Source: Desulfuromonadales bacterium (GTDB lineage: Bacteria; Desulfobacterota; Desulfuromonadia; Desulfuromonadales; BM103). Taken from it: DNA of 8,642 bases. The DNA lies in contig JAUWTX010000065.1 of NCBI GenBank assembly GCA_030614505.1, forward strand, positions 1 through 8,642, read 5' to 3'. The notes below the pieces were generated by a model. It had not been told where the DNA came from, made no database searches, and worked only from the letters and a program-made list of their open reading frames with translations. How positions within the stretch are numbered: position 1 is the stretch's first letter; every line of letters starts with the position of its first letter. A program made the translations under genes and the position numbers. Of this stretch, positions 1 to 6,641 are shown piece after piece.

Positions 1-531
1 ACGGTTTTCGTTGATGCGGCACTCCATGCAAACCGGCATCACCTGGCGACCGGGCCAACCGCCATGCAGAATCGCACCAATACACTCAAGGAGATCGTGC
101 CGCTCCGGCGGACACCCTGGAATCTGCCAATCGACTCTGACAAAATGGTGCACCGGCTGAGGCGGAAAAGTGTCCCATTCGGCACCTTGGCTGCCATAGA
201 TCGATTCCTGGGCCATACGGCGTTCTCCCTTGACTAGAGCATTGACACCTCCTGTCAAGGCACAGGCACCGACCGCCACCAGAAGATGAGCCTTGCGACG
301 AAGAGCCAGAAGACGCTCAACTTCAGAGGGAGTCGACAATGAGCCCTCTACCAGTGCGATATCGACAACCTCACTATCACCACAAACGGAAGAAACCAAA
401 GAGAAGTCCCGGATCTCAACAACTTCCGAGAGCCCCGCCAGAGAGGATTCGCAGTTGATCAACATCAACTGACAACCGCTGCAGGAGGTAAATCGGATCC
501 AGGCAAGCTTGATCGGAGGCTTGAACTTCAT
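1..531 (-). CDS. hydD: Group 3 [NiFe] hydrogenase small (delta) subunit, partial
   Basis: This is the small subunit of a soluble [NiFe] hydrogenase, which carries electrons from the NiFe site in the large subunit towards the flavin subunit. The 177 codons visible begin at the ATG at 531 and run off the left edge; family members are usually about 250-290 residues, so the C-terminus is missing. The proximal [4Fe-4S] ligands are visible as C17-x-x-C20 (TSCSGC), C90 in a GAC-x-x-x-GG motif and C140 in IPGCPP. C168 and C171 (VCMEC) begin the ligand set of a further cluster. The ATG overlaps the hydG stop codon (ATGA) and is preceded by a GGAGGGGG stretch, which supports this start and suggests translational coupling. 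The B-G-D gene order points to group 3b (NAD(P)-linked or sulfhydrogenase type) rather than F420- or Hox-type enzymes. The large subunit hydA is expected beyond position 1. Confidence 0.93.
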   Translation of the reverse strand, partial: MKFKPPIKLAWIRFTSCSGCQLMLINCESSLAGLSEVVEIRDFSLVSSVCGDSEVVDIALVEGSLSTPSEVERLLALRRKAHLLVAVGACALTGGVNALVKGERRMAQESIYGSQGAEWDTFPPQPVHHFVRVDWQIPGCPPERHDLLECIGAILHGGWPGRQVMPVCMECRINENR

Positions 532-1355
532 ATCGCCCCCTCCATGCAGCGCAGCTGTTCAAGGCTATAAACCGGTCCGTCTTTGCAGACGTAATGCCCA
601 CCGGCAACACAATGGCAGCACTCGCCAACGCCACAGCGCATTCGGCGCTCAAGAGTTGCGAAAATCTTTGCCGCAGACATCCCTATTAACGCTAATTCTT
701 CGAGCACACAGCGGTAGAGAGCTGGCGGCCCGCAAACCGTGGCAACAGTTTTTCCCGGGACAAAATCAAGGTCGGAAAGGAGTTCACTGACTAGTCCGAT
801 CCTGCAGAACACACCTCCAGAGGGCCCGGGCAATGTCTCGGCAAAATCGACAGAAAAACGCACATCGACCCGCCCCTGACGCGACAGCTCAACAAGCTCA
901 TCGTAAAAGAGCAGAGCCCCCGGTTCACGCGAACCATAAAGCAAAACAATTTTCCCAGACCGTTTGTGGTCATCAAGAAGTGCGTGGAGCAGTGCTCGCA
1001 ACGGAGCCATACCAAGGCCACCTGCAATCAGCAAGGCATCCTTCTCGTCAAACAGTTCAAGTGGGAACCCGTTGCCAAACGGGCCACGGAGACCAATTGC
1101 GTCCCCCTCTTCACGGTTATAGAGAGCTTCGGTCACCCGTCCCGTGCGTCGGATACAGGAGACGATACGACTGTCACGTACCAGCTCGCAGGCAGAAACC
1201 GGGAAACTTCCGACTCCCGGAATACTGATTTCGACAAACTGACCTGGAGCAACGGGAATCGACCTCTCCGGCAGGAAGGTGAAGAGAGAGTTGTCGACAA
1301 CCATCGGCACAATTTTCTCAAGAACAGCAGTCATCGGTTGCAGGGCTTCGTTCAT
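528..1355 (-). CDS. hydG: Hydrogenase gamma subunit, FAD/NAD(P)-binding oxidoreductase
   Basis: This 275-residue protein is the flavin subunit that passes electrons between the hydrogenase iron-sulfur chain and NAD(P)(H). It belongs to the ferredoxin-NADP reductase-like family that includes dihydroorotate dehydrogenase PyrK and the sulfite reductase subunit AsrB. Residues about 8-100 form the FAD-binding barrel, with FPVSACE (51-57) at the usual RxYS position and GPFG at 91-94. Residues about 107-235 form the nucleotide-binding domain, with AGGLGMAPLR (111-120) and VCGPPALY (207-214). The C-terminus holds a [2Fe-2S] site with C241, C246, C249 and C257 (CGVGECCHC, then YVCKDGP). The ATG at 1355 was chosen because it forms an ATGA overlap with the hydB stop and has a GGAGAGG element upstream. 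Its own stop likewise overlaps the hydD start. NADP versus NAD preference cannot be read from the sequence with confidence. Confidence 0.93.
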   Translation of the reverse strand: MNEALQPMTAVLEKIVPMVVDNSLFTFLPERSIPVAPGQFVEISIPGVGSFPVSACELVRDSRIVSCIRRTGRVTEALYNREEGDAIGLRGPFGNGFPLELFDEKDALLIAGGLGMAPLRALLHALLDDHKRSGKIVLLYGSREPGALLFYDELVELSRQGRVDVRFSVDFAETLPGPSGGVFCRIGLVSELLSDLDFVPGKTVATVCGPPALYRCVLEELALIGMSAAKIFATLERRMRCGVGECCHCVAGGHYVCKDGPVYSLEQLRCMEGAI

Positions 1356-2320
1356 GAGGCAGCCTCTCCGATGAGCCGTTCGGCAATTCGGTCGAGGTCG
1401 ATATCGACCGGACAGGCCTTGCGACAACGACCACAACCGACACAGGAGTTCTGACCGCGCAGTTCTCCGAAGCCAAAGAACTTGTGTTCCATGCGGAAAC
1501 GCAAACGATTTGCGCGGCCAGGTCGAAAATCGTGTCCGCCTGCAACCTCACCATGTTCGGCAAAGAAACAATTGTCCCAGATGCGATGTCTGGTCACAGT
1601 GCCGTCAACTGCCGCCTCGTCCTGCATATCGAAACAGTAGCAGGTCGGGCAGACGACTGAACAGGCTCCGCAGGAAAGGCAACGCTTGCCCTCCTCTGCC
1701 CAGATTGAGGCATCCGCCGCAGAGTAAAACTGCTCCCCAGATAGGTCCTGACGCTTCTCTGCTGTTCCCTCAGGCCATGGTAGGGGCACATCCAAAACGG
1801 GAGCACTGAAACCAGACTCTCGAAGCAGTGCATCACCTGCCGCCGAGATAGCCCACACCCGTTCCTGACCAATAAAAATATCGCCGGCCAGAGGCATCAG
1901 TTGTCCATCGCAGCGACAATCCAGGCCCGGCTCACAGCTCATTCCCACCAGCAGAGACTTTGCGCGCCTGGCCCGATACGGCACGTCGTCAGCGAATACC
2001 TGATCGAGATACCAGATCGCCTGCAAATCACAGAGAGGAACACCGACAACAGCAAAAGGTTCAGGCTCGTCAGCAGCATGGAAACATCCATCACGATGAA
2101 CCCAAACCGCTTCACGAGGCGGCAACAACAATTTTTTCAAGGGGATAAACGTTAACGTTGACTGGCTTGGCAAGGGTCCTTCTCTCGCAAGTTGAAGCCG
2201 ACAAAAGCCATCCGGTTCTGTCCGGGGGGCCCATAGGGTCCGGTTCTGACCAAGGGAGATCAGCAGGTCGTCGAGGACGGTCTGTTTCAGGGGAGAACTG
2301 GGGACGGCAGAATCAAACAT
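1352..2320 (-). CDS. hydB: Hydrogenase beta subunit, 4Fe-4S protein
   Basis: This 322-residue cytoplasmic protein is the electron-transfer beta subunit of a hydBGDA-type hydrogenase, related to subunit A of anaerobic sulfite reductase (AsrA). The N-terminal 200 residues form the family domain without obvious cofactor motifs, apart from a small cysteine group near 129-137 (SCEPGLDCRC). The C-terminal third carries two ferredoxin-type clusters: C214, C217, C220 and C224 (CLSCGACSVVCP), and C293, C296, C299 and C303 (CVGCGRCRKACP). C227 and C229 in PTCYCFD are also typical of this family. The ATG at 2320 has an AGAGG element six bases upstream. It is the first gene of the operon, reading away from a divergent response-regulator gene. 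The relation to AsrA and the archaeal sulfhydrogenase beta subunit is why sulfur reduction is considered possible, but the sequence does not prove that activity. Confidence 0.92.
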   Translation of the reverse strand: MFDSAVPSSPLKQTVLDDLLISLGQNRTLWAPRTEPDGFCRLQLAREGPLPSQSTLTFIPLKKLLLPPREAVWVHRDGCFHAADEPEPFAVVGVPLCDLQAIWYLDQVFADDVPYRARRAKSLLVGMSCEPGLDCRCDGQLMPLAGDIFIGQERVWAISAAGDALLRESGFSAPVLDVPLPWPEGTAEKRQDLSGEQFYSAADASIWAEEGKRCLSCGACSVVCPTCYCFDMQDEAAVDGTVTRHRIWDNCFFAEHGEVAGGHDFRPGRANRLRFRMEHKFFGFGELRGQNSCVGCGRCRKACPVDIDLDRIAERLIGEAAS

Positions 2321-2644
2321 GAGGAACCTCTAAGTTTGATTCTATCACTCTTCAGGAAGGCGGCAACTGATGGGAATTCATACTCCTGGCGACGAGAAGT
2401 ATTCTGAAGGTCAGGTTTTCAGTTAATTGGGTATTGCTGGGAGCAAGCTTGTAAGTTTTTCTTCACAACCGTCCACGAAAATGTCAACACATCTTCTATT
2501 GTGACCTTCCCTGCCAAGGAATAAAGTTCAAGCTACTGAATAGTGAAGTTCACTCCCTGCAGAATATAGCCTGACCAACAGAATCTGCAATAAAGAGATT
2601 ATCCAGAGACCGGTGATGACCAAGTAAGTTCAGGTGATAAAAAG
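2321..2644. promoter_or_regulatory. Divergent intergenic region between hydB and the response regulator
   Basis: These 324 bases contain no convincing gene and must hold the control sites for both flanking transcripts. For the hyd operon (minus strand) there are two weak sigma70-like candidates: TTGCAG / 16 bp / TATATT at 2590-2563 and TTGCCG / 16 bp / TAGAAT at 2366-2339. A consensus TTGACA on the minus strand near 2485 lacks a matching -10 box. For the response regulator (plus strand) there is TTGTGA / 17 bp / TAAAGT at 2499-2527. No clear sigma54 or FNR-type site was found. The heptamer AAGTTCA occurs three times (2524-2530, 2546-2552, 2626-2632), the first two 22 bp apart. These are reading-by-eye assignments only. 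Confidence 0.4.
2542..2554. promoter_or_regulatory. Palindromic operator candidate
   Basis: AGTGAA-G-TTCACT is a perfect inverted repeat with 6-bp arms around one central base. It would lie at about the start site of the minus-strand TATATT promoter candidate and about 8-20 bases downstream of the start site predicted for the plus-strand TAAAGT candidate, so a bound protein could affect both. Two more TGAACTT/AAGTTCA half-sites flank it. The binding protein is unknown, and the site rests only on symmetry and position. Confidence 0.3.
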
Positions 2645-3031
2645 ATGAAGGAACAAAACCACAGCAAAACCATACTGGTGATTGATGATGACGCACCCAC
2701 CTTAAAACTAATCAGCACGGCCTTGAGCAATAGTGGTTTCAAGGTGCTTGAAGCAAGCTGCGGTTATGAGGGTATATCGACACTGGCAGACAATCCCGTC
2801 GATCTGGTGATCACTGACTGGAAGATGCCGAATATGAGCGGACTGAATCTACTCCAGAATATCCGTGAAAAACAGGAACTGAGGCATCTGCCGGTCCTGA
2901 TGGTCAGCGCCTCGGAGTCTCCCGCTGCCATTGAGCGGGCCTATGAACTTGGTATTTACTCCTGGCTGAAGAAACCGTTCGGATTCAAAATTCTGGTCAG
3001 CGTTATCAACGATGCTCTGAAGGAGAACTGA
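2645..3031 (+). CDS. Single-domain response regulator (CheY-like receiver)
   Basis: This 128-residue protein consists only of a receiver domain, so it must act by protein contact rather than by binding DNA. The acidic pocket is D14-D15-D16, the phospho-acceptor is D58 (in VITDWKMP), the switch serine is S88 (VSAS) and the conserved lysine is K110 in KKP. All key residues are intact. The ATG at 2645 is preceded by AGGTG eight bases upstream. It is transcribed away from the hydrogenase operon and is followed at once by a strong terminator, so it appears to be a single-gene transcript. No kinase is adjacent on the same strand; it could be served by one of the kinases in the downstream minus-strand cluster or by a distant one. 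A link to hydrogenase control is only suggested by the shared upstream region. Confidence 0.92.
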   Translation: MKEQNHSKTILVIDDDAPTLKLISTALSNSGFKVLEASCGYEGISTLADNPVDLVITDWKMPNMSGLNLLQNIREKQELRHLPVLMVSASESPAAIERAYELGIYSWLKKPFGFKILVSVINDALKEN

Positions 3032-3085
3032 GTTACCGGGTATTCGACAGGATCACACTAAACCTCCACTTTGTCGATCCGGCCA

Positions 3086-3130
3086 GAACAGGCGCCAGCT
3101 TTGTAGAGAAGCTGGCGCTTGTTCGCTTTT
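3086..3130 (+). terminator. Intrinsic terminator after the response regulator
   Basis: A 16-bp stem (GAACAGGCGCCAGCTT at 3086-3101, pairing with 3109-3124 through 15 Watson-Crick pairs and one G-U pair) closes a seven-base loop and is followed by GCTTTT. It lies 55 bases past the response-regulator stop. On the opposite strand the hairpin is not followed by a T-run, so it is best read as a terminator for the plus-strand gene. Confidence 0.85.
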
Positions 3131-3140
3131 CCACCTTCAA

Positions 3141-3166
3141 ATTGAGTACTTATTGTACAATTCAAT
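3141..3166. repeat. Imperfect AT-rich inverted repeat
   Basis: ATTGA-GTAC at 3141-3149 pairs with GTAC-(AAT)-TCAAT at 3155-3166, leaving a five-base loop and a three-base bulge. It contains the palindrome TTGTACAA (3153-3160). It lies between two convergent genes, and in the minus direction it is followed by TTT, so it might help to end the sensory operon transcript. The structure is weak and no function is assigned. Confidence 0.25.
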
Positions 3167-3244
3167 CCTCAGCGGGCATAAACAGATCATACTGTCTCCA
3201 TAAGACGTTCGATAGCTACAATCTGTCTCATCGACACATTCCAC

Positions 3245-3263
3245 AAAAGTGAGCCTTGCTCCC
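3245..3263 (-). terminator. Possible weak terminator of the sensory operon
   Basis: Read on the minus strand, GAGC-AAG-GCTC forms a 4-bp stem with a three-base loop, followed by AC and TTTT, about 20 bases past the stop of the second binding protein. The stem is too short to be a confident terminator, but the position is right and no better candidate lies close by. Confidence 0.25.
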
Positions 3264-3283
3264 AACGCTGATCGTTACACAAC

Positions 3284-4294
3284 CTACTCCTGCGGCTCCC
3301 CAATCAGTTCATTCCCCTTGAACTGCCATCCCGACTTGCGCAGTTCAACCGTCGGCACAAAGAAGATTTCTCCAGCCTTTTCCTCAGTTTTCTTCACCAG
3401 CATGTCGATGATACCTTTGACCTGAGGATTTTCCAATCCTGCTCCGGTCCAGGTTGTGAAGAAGTAGCCACGATAGAGGGGGTACTCTCCTGTGCCCAGA
3501 GATTCGAGATCGTATGGGTTTATCTGATCCAGGCTAAGAACCTTTATCTTGCCACGTTTTGCGTAGGGGTCGACTCTTGTCAGTATCTCGTAACCGATGC
3601 TCCCCGGGGTGGCTGCGACATAATCAAGAGCGTCCTCAATGGAGCCGACTTTGATAGTGGTGGGGCTGAGGTTATCCATGTCATTGAGTGGGCGCCAGCG
3701 GCCACGGCGCTTCTTGCAGTGGCTACGGGCAACCGGCACAATACTCATCACTTCGCCACCAAGCTCAGACCAATTGGTAATCTCGCCACGGAAAATCTTC
3801 ACCACGTTTTCCATGCTGAGCACGTCAAGCTTATTGCTGACATTGGCATAAAAAACAACTGGCACTACTCCGACTGTATGAAATTCTAGCCCCGGCATAC
3901 GATCAGTGTTTGTAGGCGAACCGCAAAAGCAGGCAATGTCAACCTCTTTGCGACGCAGGGCTCCAGCCGAGGTACCATCTGCACCGCTACGGATATGGAT
4001 ATTGAGCCCCTTCTGCTTAGCGAACTGTTTAAACCAGGGTTCCCAGACATCTGCCAGCTGGAACGAAACGACCACGGACACGTCTGCATTAACAGACTTC
4101 GGGTGCTTGACCGGTTGGGCGATCCACTCTGGGGTCATTGCAACTGTGTTGTCCGGATCGGCAAAGGCGGGAGCTTGGGACAAGTGACCATGAGTACTCT
4201 GCCCTCCCCACGTGATAGTGGCGCTACAAGCCATCATCAGCAAGAGCAGTATCAATATCACCGACCGAGTCTTCTTTCTGACAGGACAAAGCAT
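3284..4294 (-). CDS. PstS-like periplasmic substrate-binding protein (copy 1)
   Basis: This 336-residue exported protein belongs to the PBP-like superfamily that includes PstS. The N-terminus has a signal sequence: RKK, then a hydrophobic run (VILILLLLMM) and AC, which is at best a weak lipobox, so it may be either a soluble periplasmic protein or a lipoprotein. Typical family segments follow: SGADGTSAG (103-111), the strand DIACFCGSP (119-127), and IFRGEITNWSELGG (167-180), which matches the PstS signature region. The usual PstS R-x-[DE]-x-SGT is absent; the equivalent place reads ARSHCKKRRGRWRPL, with C193, while C124 is a second cysteine shared with the paralogue at 6642-7643. The ATG at 4294 was chosen because GGAGG lies five bases upstream and it leaves a standard signal peptide; an in-frame GTG at 4330 touching the previous stop is less likely. 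No transporter genes accompany it, and its ligand is unknown. Confidence 0.85.
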   Translation of the reverse strand: MLCPVRKKTRSVILILLLLMMACSATITWGGQSTHGHLSQAPAFADPDNTVAMTPEWIAQPVKHPKSVNADVSVVVSFQLADVWEPWFKQFAKQKGLNIHIRSGADGTSAGALRRKEVDIACFCGSPTNTDRMPGLEFHTVGVVPVVFYANVSNKLDVLSMENVVKIFRGEITNWSELGGEVMSIVPVARSHCKKRRGRWRPLNDMDNLSPTTIKVGSIEDALDYVAATPGSIGYEILTRVDPYAKRGKIKVLSLDQINPYDLESLGTGEYPLYRGYFFTTWTGAGLENPQVKGIIDMLVKKTEEKAGEIFFVPTVELRKSGWQFKGNELIGEPQE

Positions 4295-4299
4295 CTGCT

Positions 4300-4304
4300 C
4301 CTCC
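4300..4304 (-). promoter_or_regulatory. Ribosome binding site fixing the start of binding protein copy 1
   Basis: GGAGG on the minus strand, five bases before the ATG at 4294. It is a much better match than anything upstream of the alternative GTG at 4330, which overlaps the stop of the response regulator by one base (TAGTG). Confidence 0.75.
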
Positions 4305-4329
4305 TTGCTGTCTTCTGACTTATTCCTCA

Positions 4330-4779
4330 CTATGCGACCTGATTATGAGACGTGGCAGTATGGTTAAGAGTTAACCAGTACATCCCGAGCTGGCGTACAG
4401 CGTCAACAAAGCTATCAAAATCAACAGGCTTACGAATGTAGCTGTTGGCACCGAACTGATAACTTTTGACCAGATCGCTCTCCTCGTTCGAAGATGTCAG
4501 CACCACCACGGGGAGAGTTTTTGTTCGCGGGTTGTCACGCATCTTCTTGAGAACTTCGAGGCCAGAGATTCGAGGCAGATTCAAGTCGAGCAAAACAAAT
4601 TCCGGGAGAGAGGGTACATTATCGGCATACTCCCCGGTTCCGAACAGATAGTCAAGTGCCTCGACGCCGTCGCGGACCACCACTATGTTGTTGGCTATAT
4701 TGTTCTTGTGAAAAGCGCGGAGCGTGAGCAGCTCATCATCCTGATTATCTTCAACCAGTAGTACTACTTTCTTTTTCAT
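4330..4779 (-). CDS. Rcp1-type single-domain response regulator
   Basis: This 149-residue protein is a lone receiver domain of the type first described for cyanobacterial Rcp1, the partner of phytochrome kinases. Key residues are E10-D11 with D14-D15 in EDNQDD, phospho-acceptor D65 (LLDLNLP), T95 (VLTSS) and K117 in RKP. The long stretch between strands 2 and 3 (GVEALDYLFGTGEYADN) is typical of this subgroup. The ATG at 4779 is preceded by GGAGG four bases upstream, so the possible longer form from 4812 is rejected. It starts 45 bases after the stop of the kinase at 4825, whose catalytic region is of the kind usually paired with Rcp1-like regulators, so that kinase is the likely phosphodonor. 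With no output domain it would pass the signal to another protein, which is not identifiable here. Confidence 0.93.
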   Translation of the reverse strand: MKKKVVLLVEDNQDDELLTLRAFHKNNIANNIVVVRDGVEALDYLFGTGEYADNVPSLPEFVLLDLNLPRISGLEVLKKMRDNPRTKTLPVVVLTSSNEESDLVKSYQFGANSYIRKPVDFDSFVDAVRQLGMYWLTLNHTATSHNQVA

Positions 4780-4824
4780 TAGACCTCCATTCTTTCGCAA
4801 CTGCCCAGACAATCCAACAGACCG

Positions 4825-6603
4825 CTAAAGAGAAAAATAGAATGTTGCGCCCTGACCAAGCTCACTTTCAGCCCAAATCTTTCCGTTATGGCGCTTGATG
4901 ATACGTTGGACCGTGGCCAAACCAACGCCCGTTCCCGGGAACTCCTCGTCTCGATGCAGACGTTGGAAGGCTCCGAACAATTTGTCGGCAAAGCCCATAT
5001 CAAAGCCGACACCGTTGTCAGCGACAAAGAAAACCGGCATCGTGGGATGATCGAGATTCTGCCAGGCAGCGTTCTTGACAACCCCGAATTCAATCTCTGC
5101 CCCAGCAGTCTTCGAGGTGAACTTCCAGGCGTTGTCGAGCAGGTTGGTCATAGCCACCCGCAACAGGCCTTCGTCGCCGACCACATTGAGGCCTTTGGCG
5201 ATGACGACCTCAATCTGGCGTTCCGGCTCCAAACGTGCGAGTTCCTGGAGTTGACTCGCGACGATGCTGCTCAGATCGACATTACGCATCTTCATCTCAC
5301 TACGGCTAACCCGTGAGAGCATCAACATCTCGTCGATGAGAGCGCCCATACGCTGAGCTGCCTTGCGCACCCTCCGCAGATAATCGTGCCCGGTTTCGTC
5401 GAGGCTGTCGCTATAATCCTCGTCGAGGGCTTGGCTGAAACCATCGATCGAGCGCAGTGGCGCCCGCAAATCGTGGGAAACAGAGTATGCGAAGGCCTCA
5501 AGTTCATGGTTGGCAGACTCAAGTTGTGAAGTTCGCTTTTTGATATCGTCGGTGAGTCGCTGGAACCGCTGTTCGAGGACATCAAGCTGGTCACCACTCA
5601 TCCCGGGAGCTCCGGACTGTTCATAGCCGAGATCATACAGCGAGAACTCCTCAACACGAGCAGTCAGACGCAAAATGCGGCGCGTCAGCCAGAAGATAAT
5701 AATGATGAATGGCCCCATATAAACGCATGCTAACAGAATCTGAGTGACCCATTCTTTCTTCATGACACGGTTGGCCATGGTATCTATACCCTCTTTACTG
5801 ACCAGCGAGGCAAAACGGAAATTGAGCTCCATTCCGCCCATCGCCAAAAACTCCGGTTCGGTGAACAAGTAGTCTTCCGTCAAGGCCTTGAGCATTAAGC
5901 CACGAGCAATCATCTGCTGATTATTGCTCGACATCACCCGCTTGCTCTCTTCATCAATTAATGCGACAAGATTCCAGCCGGTGGCAGGACCGTTGGAGGT
6001 AATCATGAATGCTTCATCGAGTGGACTCGAAAGAAGCAAGAAGCCCAGTAGTTTTCCAGCTCCATCCTTGACCTCCTCCGCGGCGAGCAGGTATGGCGTC
6101 CCTCCAATCATGGTGATATGGGTCTGTCCAATCGCCTGTAGCAGTATTTCCATCGGCAGATTCAGCAACTCACTCGGTGGCGAGCTTGGCCAGTTTTGGT
6201 AAAGCTCCAGAGGATTTCTTCCCGAGTCGAGCACAATGGCATAGCGTGGAGCCAGAAAGGAGCGGAGGAAAGATAAATGGGGAAACCATATTGGGGCCTT
6301 ACCTTTGACGATAACTACTTCCACAGGGGCAGGTTCGCCAACTCTCTCTTCCAGATAGGTGATCAGAGGCCCTTGGGCCGACAACATCTTTACCGCGTGG
6401 TAATAAGCCTCGACTGAACGGCTGAACCGAACCCGGTGCTGGAATGCTTTTTCATCCATCAGGTCGGTCAACTGGGACTCGAAAGCTTGCCGGAGTGTCC
6501 CTTCTTGTAAATTAGCAACCAACAACATTACAATCACAGCGGTCACAACAGCGCCGGTAAAGACCTTGGTCGGCAGAGAAGTCCTGTGAAGATTATTAGT
6601 AAT
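4825..6603 (-). CDS. Membrane sensor histidine kinase with large extracytoplasmic domain
   Basis: From the proposed ATT start at 6603 this is a 592-residue kinase. A first membrane helix lies at about 14-32, an extracytoplasmic sensor region of some 250 residues follows (Cache-like in size and position, family not certain), and a second helix is at about 286-306. A HAMP-like linker and short coiled coil come next. The kinase core has the H-box SHDLRAPLRS with H377, the N-box NLLDNAWKFT (N487, N491), the G1 box ADNGVGFD (D529) and the G2 box GTGVGLA (557-563); all are intact. The core resembles phytochrome-type kinases that phosphorylate Rcp1-like regulators, and such a regulator is the next gene. 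A binding protein gene lies on each side of the kinase/regulator pair. The start is uncertain: the first GTG (6546) falls inside the first membrane helix and has no good ribosome binding site, and CTG at 6576 is another possibility. Confidence 0.9.
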   Translation of the reverse strand: MTNNLHRTSLPTKVFTGAVVTAVIVMLLVANLQEGTLRQAFESQLTDLMDEKAFQHRVRFSRSVEAYYHAVKMLSAQGPLITYLEERVGEPAPVEVVIVKGKAPIWFPHLSFLRSFLAPRYAIVLDSGRNPLELYQNWPSSPPSELLNLPMEILLQAIGQTHITMIGGTPYLLAAEEVKDGAGKLLGFLLLSSPLDEAFMITSNGPATGWNLVALIDEESKRVMSSNNQQMIARGLMLKALTEDYLFTEPEFLAMGGMELNFRFASLVSKEGIDTMANRVMKKEWVTQILLACVYMGPFIIIIFWLTRRILRLTARVEEFSLYDLGYEQSGAPGMSGDQLDVLEQRFQRLTDDIKKRTSQLESANHELEAFAYSVSHDLRAPLRSIDGFSQALDEDYSDSLDETGHDYLRRVRKAAQRMGALIDEMLMLSRVSRSEMKMRNVDLSSIVASQLQELARLEPERQIEVVIAKGLNVVGDEGLLRVAMTNLLDNAWKFTSKTAGAEIEFGVVKNAAWQNLDHPTMPVFFVADNGVGFDMGFADKLFGAFQRLHRDEEFPGTGVGLATVQRIIKRHNGKIWAESELGQGATFYFSL

Positions 6604-6609
6604 TTGTCG

Positions 6610-6614
6610 CCTCC
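6610..6614 (-). promoter_or_regulatory. Ribosome binding site pointing to a non-standard ATT start
   Basis: GGAGG on the minus strand is followed by six bases (CGACAA) and then ATT at 6603-6601, in frame with the kinase. No ATG, GTG or TTG occurs at usable spacing in any frame. The ideal spacing, and the complete membrane helix that results, argue for initiation at this ATT or for a one-base change or read error in an original ATG. Confidence 0.55.
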
Positions 6615-6641
6615 GTTTTCGGTTTAACTCATTCCGTCAGA

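Noticed and set aside
1356..1436. Longer hydG start at 1436
   Set aside because: It would overlap hydB by 85 bases and add a low-complexity, arginine-rich extension. The ATG at 1355 has a ribosome binding site and the ATGA overlap.
966..1454. 162-codon plus-strand open frame across hydG and the end of hydB
   Set aside because: It lies opposite two well-supported hydrogenase genes and shows no family motifs.
2336..2348. FNR-like TTGAT...ATCAC upstream of hydB
   Set aside because: The half-sites are three bases apart rather than four and the second is imperfect, so it does not fit an FNR site.
2498..2520. Sigma54-like TTGGCAGGGAAGGTCAC on the minus strand
   Set aside because: The GG element is present, but the GC dinucleotide required ten bases further on is missing.
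3190..3228. 14-codon minus-strand reading frame in the convergent intergenic region
   Set aside because: It has no ribosome binding site, and its length and composition are what chance would give.
4295..4330. GTG start for binding protein copy 1 at 4330
   Set aside because: It overlaps the previous stop, which is tempting, but it would add 12 charged residues before the signal peptide, and GGAGG is placed for the ATG at 4294.
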